A stretch of 64,000 bases of DNA from the NCBI RefSeq assembly GCF_025144225.1, contig NZ_JALXXB010000004.1:1-64000 (forward strand), written 5' to 3'. Source of the DNA: Aestuariimicrobium sp. p3-SID1156. GTDB taxonomy: Bacteria; Actinomycetota; Actinomycetes; Propionibacteriales; Propionibacteriaceae. The notes beneath the pieces are model-generated. The model had not been told where the DNA came from. It did not search any database and worked only from the letters and a program-made list of their open reading frames with translations. Position 1 is the stretch's first letter; every line of letters begins with the position of its first letter. Both the position numbers and the translations under genes were made by a program. Positions 62,151 through 64,000 of the stretch are shown one piece after another.

Positions 62151-63383
62151 ATGTCCCGCTCGCGCACGTTCTCCGTCCTCGGCGCCGTCCTCTGCCTCGG
62201 CATGGCCGGATGCGCACGGGACGCCTCGCTCGCCGGCGTCCCTCCGCAGCAGACCTCGCACACCGTTCGCGGCGTGCCCAAGCCCTCGGAGATGGCGACA
62301 GCGAGTCGGCAGCCCGAAACCACGCTGGCGCCCAGCGCGCCCCAGGCGACCCCCACGCCCTCGGTGGAGAGCCCGGCTCCCGCCAGCAGTGCGGCGTCCA
62401 CCAGCCAGACCCCGACGCCATCGCCGACACCTACCCCGTCGAGTACCCCGTCGAGCACCCCGTCGAGCACCCCGACGCCGGACCCGGTGACTCTGCCCGC
62501 GATCCTGAAGTCGGGCGACGAGGGCGAGAAGGTGCGTGAGCTGCAGCACCGCCTCCTGCAGCTCGACTGGTATGCGGGCAAGATCACCCCCCACTTCGGC
62601 TCCAGCACCGAAGCTGCCGTGCAGGGTTTCCAGGGCAAGCGCAACCTGCCGACCACCGGTGAGGTGGACCAGAAGACCTGGGATGCGCTGGCCGCCATGA
62701 CGCGCCAGCCCACCCGGGACGAGATGCACAACGTCCTGAAGGCCGGCCCGGCACTGCTCAAGAGCGGGGACAAGGGCGACAAGGTCAAGGACCTCCAGGC
62801 TCGCCTCAAGCAGATCGAGTGGTACGCGGGCCCGGTGACCGGCACCTACGACGCCACCACGGTCAAGGCCGTGCGCGACTTCCAGGCCAAGCGCCAGATC
62901 CCGGTCACCGGAGAGGTCGACCAGCGCACCCTGGACCAACTCGGCGAGATGACCTCCACGCCCACCGCCGAAGAGCTGTCCAACAAGCCGCCCAGGAAGC
63001 CCGCCCCGCCGGCGATCGACCAGCGCTGCATGACCGGGCGGGTCCTCTGCATCAGTAAGTCCACCAACCAGCTCGCGTGGGTGGTCGACGGCAAGGTCCT
63101 GCGCACGATGGACGTCAGGTTCGGCTCCGAACTGACCCCGACCCGTGAGGGTGTGTTCACCCTCTACTGGAAGTCACGCGACCATGTGTCGACGCTCTAC
63201 CACACGGCCATGCCGTATGCGATGTTCTTCTCCGGCGGGCAGGCCGTGCACTACTCGGCCGACTTCGCGGCGCGCGGGTACAACGGTGCCTCCCACGGTT
63301 GTGTGAACGTTCGCGACAAGGACGCAGTGAGCTGGCTGTTCGGGCAGGCACGGGAGGGCGACAAGGTCGTCGTCCACCGCTGA
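62151..63383 (+). CDS. Lipoprotein L,D-transpeptidase with two peptidoglycan-binding domains
   Basis: A 410-residue exported protein. A signal peptide ends in lipobox LGMAGC (Cys about residue 21). A Ser/Thr/Pro-rich linker follows, then two PG_binding_1 repeats (LKSGDEGEKVRELQHRLLQL and LKSGDKGDKVKDLQARLKQI, each with GxVDQxT) and a YkuD catalytic domain. The YkuD active site is YNGASHGCVNVRD, with nucleophilic Cys and His. It probably makes 3-3 cross-links in the cell wall. GGAGGTCCC precedes ATG 62151. Confidence 0.9.
   Translation: MSRSRTFSVLGAVLCLGMAGCARDASLAGVPPQQTSHTVRGVPKPSEMATASRQPETTLAPSAPQATPTPSVESPAPASSAASTSQTPTPSPTPTPSSTPSSTPSSTPTPDPVTLPAILKSGDEGEKVRELQHRLLQLDWYAGKITPHFGSSTEAAVQGFQGKRNLPTTGEVDQKTWDALAAMTRQPTRDEMHNVLKAGPALLKSGDKGDKVKDLQARLKQIEWYAGPVTGTYDATTVKAVRDFQAKRQIPVTGEVDQRTLDQLGEMTSTPTAEELSNKPPRKPAPPAIDQRCMTGRVLCISKSTNQLAWVVDGKVLRTMDVRFGSELTPTREGVFTLYWKSRDHVSTLYHTAMPYAMFFSGGQAVHYSADFAARGYNGASHGCVNVRDKDAVSWLFGQAREGDKVVVHR
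62439..62474 (+). repeat. 3 x 12-bp tandem repeat in the transpeptidase linker
   Basis: TCGAGTACCCCG followed by two TCGAGCACCCCG units, encoding the SSTPSSTPSSTP spacer between the lipid anchor and the first wall-binding domain. Copy number may vary. Confidence 0.8.
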
Positions 63384-63409
63384 GCCACCCGCTGGCGGGC
63401 TTGCTCAGC
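63379..63409. terminator. Bidirectional hairpin between convergent genes
   Basis: GCTGAGC (63379-63385) pairs with GCTCAGC (63403-63409), with an inner CCCGC/GCGGG stem. It covers both stop codons of the convergent genes. No T run. Confidence 0.4.
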
Positions 63410-64000
63410 CCTGCGCGGTGAGCGCGGAGATTTGGCGCCCCAGCGCGTTGGCGAGGTAGACGGTGGTGTCCCCACGATCCTTCTCGAAGACGACCAGACC
63501 CGTGATCTTCTCGCCCTCGTGCACTGTGCCCTGGGTCAGCGCGTTGTGGTCGCTGATCGGGATCGGGTCGTAGTCCTCCACGGTCTTGTTGTCCAGGGCG
63601 AAGAAGGAATAACGCAGGGTGCCGCGGGTGACCTTGATGGTGACGGTCACCTCGAGCCCACGGTCGGTCCAGCGCGTGGAATCAATGCTCCACACCCCGT
63701 CGGCATTGTCCATCGGTGAGTGGAAGGGCACGGAATTGCCCGAAGCCGCAGCCGTGGGCACCTGCCGGGAGGACGGTGCACTGATCGGCGCAGAGGGTGC
63801 CATCGGCAACTCGGGCGTGGGTCGACGGCTGGTCAGGAAGGCTGCCACGGCCAGGCCGAGGATCACGAGCGCTGCAATCGCTCCCAGCCACCGTCCAGCG
63901 TTGGATTTCGGCAGCTCGTACTGTTCGATCGACACGGGCTGGTACTGCGGCTCGCCCATCGGGCGCCGAGGGTCCCACTGGGGTTGGTTGCCCCAGGGGG
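63405..64000 (-). CDS. Membrane-anchored hypothetical protein, start beyond the window
   Basis: The frame is still open at the right edge (PWGNQPQWDPRRP before MGEPQYQPV), so the gene probably begins outside the window; ATG 63959 is a possible internal start. The visible part has a Pro/Gln-rich cytoplasmic head, one membrane helix (GRWLGAIAALVILGLAVAAF), a Pro/Ser linker and an extracytoplasmic beta-rich domain (GLEVTVTIKVTRGTLRYSFF, GEKITGLVVFEKDRGDTTVY). The domain resembles DUF4352-like immunoglobulin-type folds only loosely. Confidence 0.6.
   Translation of the reverse strand, partial: PWGNQPQWDPRRPMGEPQYQPVSIEQYELPKSNAGRWLGAIAALVILGLAVAAFLTSRRPTPELPMAPSAPISAPSSRQVPTAAASGNSVPFHSPMDNADGVWSIDSTRWTDRGLEVTVTIKVTRGTLRYSFFALDNKTVEDYDPIPISDHNALTQGTVHEGEKITGLVVFEKDRGDTTVYLANALGRQISALTAQG

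Noticed and set aside
1..64000. CRISPR array, rRNA operon, riboswitch
   Set aside because: No regularly spaced direct repeats, no rRNA sequence, and no conserved riboswitch core were seen on either strand.

Overview
The window is high-GC DNA with dense bidirectional gene packing, GTG starts, and many -10-like TANNNT hexamers only 6-9 nt before start codons, as expected for leaderless actinobacterial mRNAs. The gene order tig / clpP1-clpP2-clpX / valS / folC-DUF4233-ndk / TIGR03960 radical SAM / rne-rplU-rpmA-obg-proB-proA-nadD-rsfS-phosphoglycerate mutase / tRNA-Ala fits a Propionibacteriaceae-like actinobacterium. The family is an inference from synteny; no rRNA is present to confirm it.

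Layout. 1-2322: end of a CadD-type transporter gene and several small or decayed genes, ending at tRNA-Gly(TCC). 2600-24470: core proteostasis and metabolism (trigger factor, AI-2E family permease, ClpP1/P2/X, nitrilase, acyl-CoA ligase, ValRS, DoxX/MauE and DsbA-like proteins, FolC, Ndk, radical SAM protein and its TIGR03936 partner). A Cys-tailed XRE regulator and an MFS transporter sit between the last two. 24696-35659: RNase E, L21, L27, Obg, proline biosynthesis, NAD synthesis and ribosome silencing. 35788-42900: an accessory island beginning at tRNA-Ala(GGC). It is bracketed by two decayed serine-recombinase C-termini, carries an IS-like remnant, a large SIR2 protein of the defence-associated-sirtuin type preceded by a translationally coupled 43-codon ORF, and a three-part protein with a GIY-YIG nuclease C-terminus. 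43147-45389: a coupled pair of genes I cannot identify. 45467-56177: a photo/oxidative-stress-flavoured block (SDR-TspO fusion, CPBP protease, photolyase, two glycosyltransferases, ABC exporter, methyltransferase, FAD oxidoreductase, DUF3253). 56363-64000: PutA, a broken MFS gene, a DNA-glycosylase-annotated family protein, a DUF1707 protein, and a lipoprotein L,D-transpeptidase.

The most unusual signal is a 37-bp near-perfect palindrome (two 16-bp arms and a 5-nt loop) present seven times at six loci. Four loci are intergenic and one of these has a tandem pair. Two loci lie inside genes (RNase E and the DNA-glycosylase-like gene), where the element is translated in the same frame as AASAAAH. 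Its core is free of stop codons in all frames, and one copy carries a compensatory arm change. It behaves like a small dispersed palindromic element that tolerates insertion in coding sequence.
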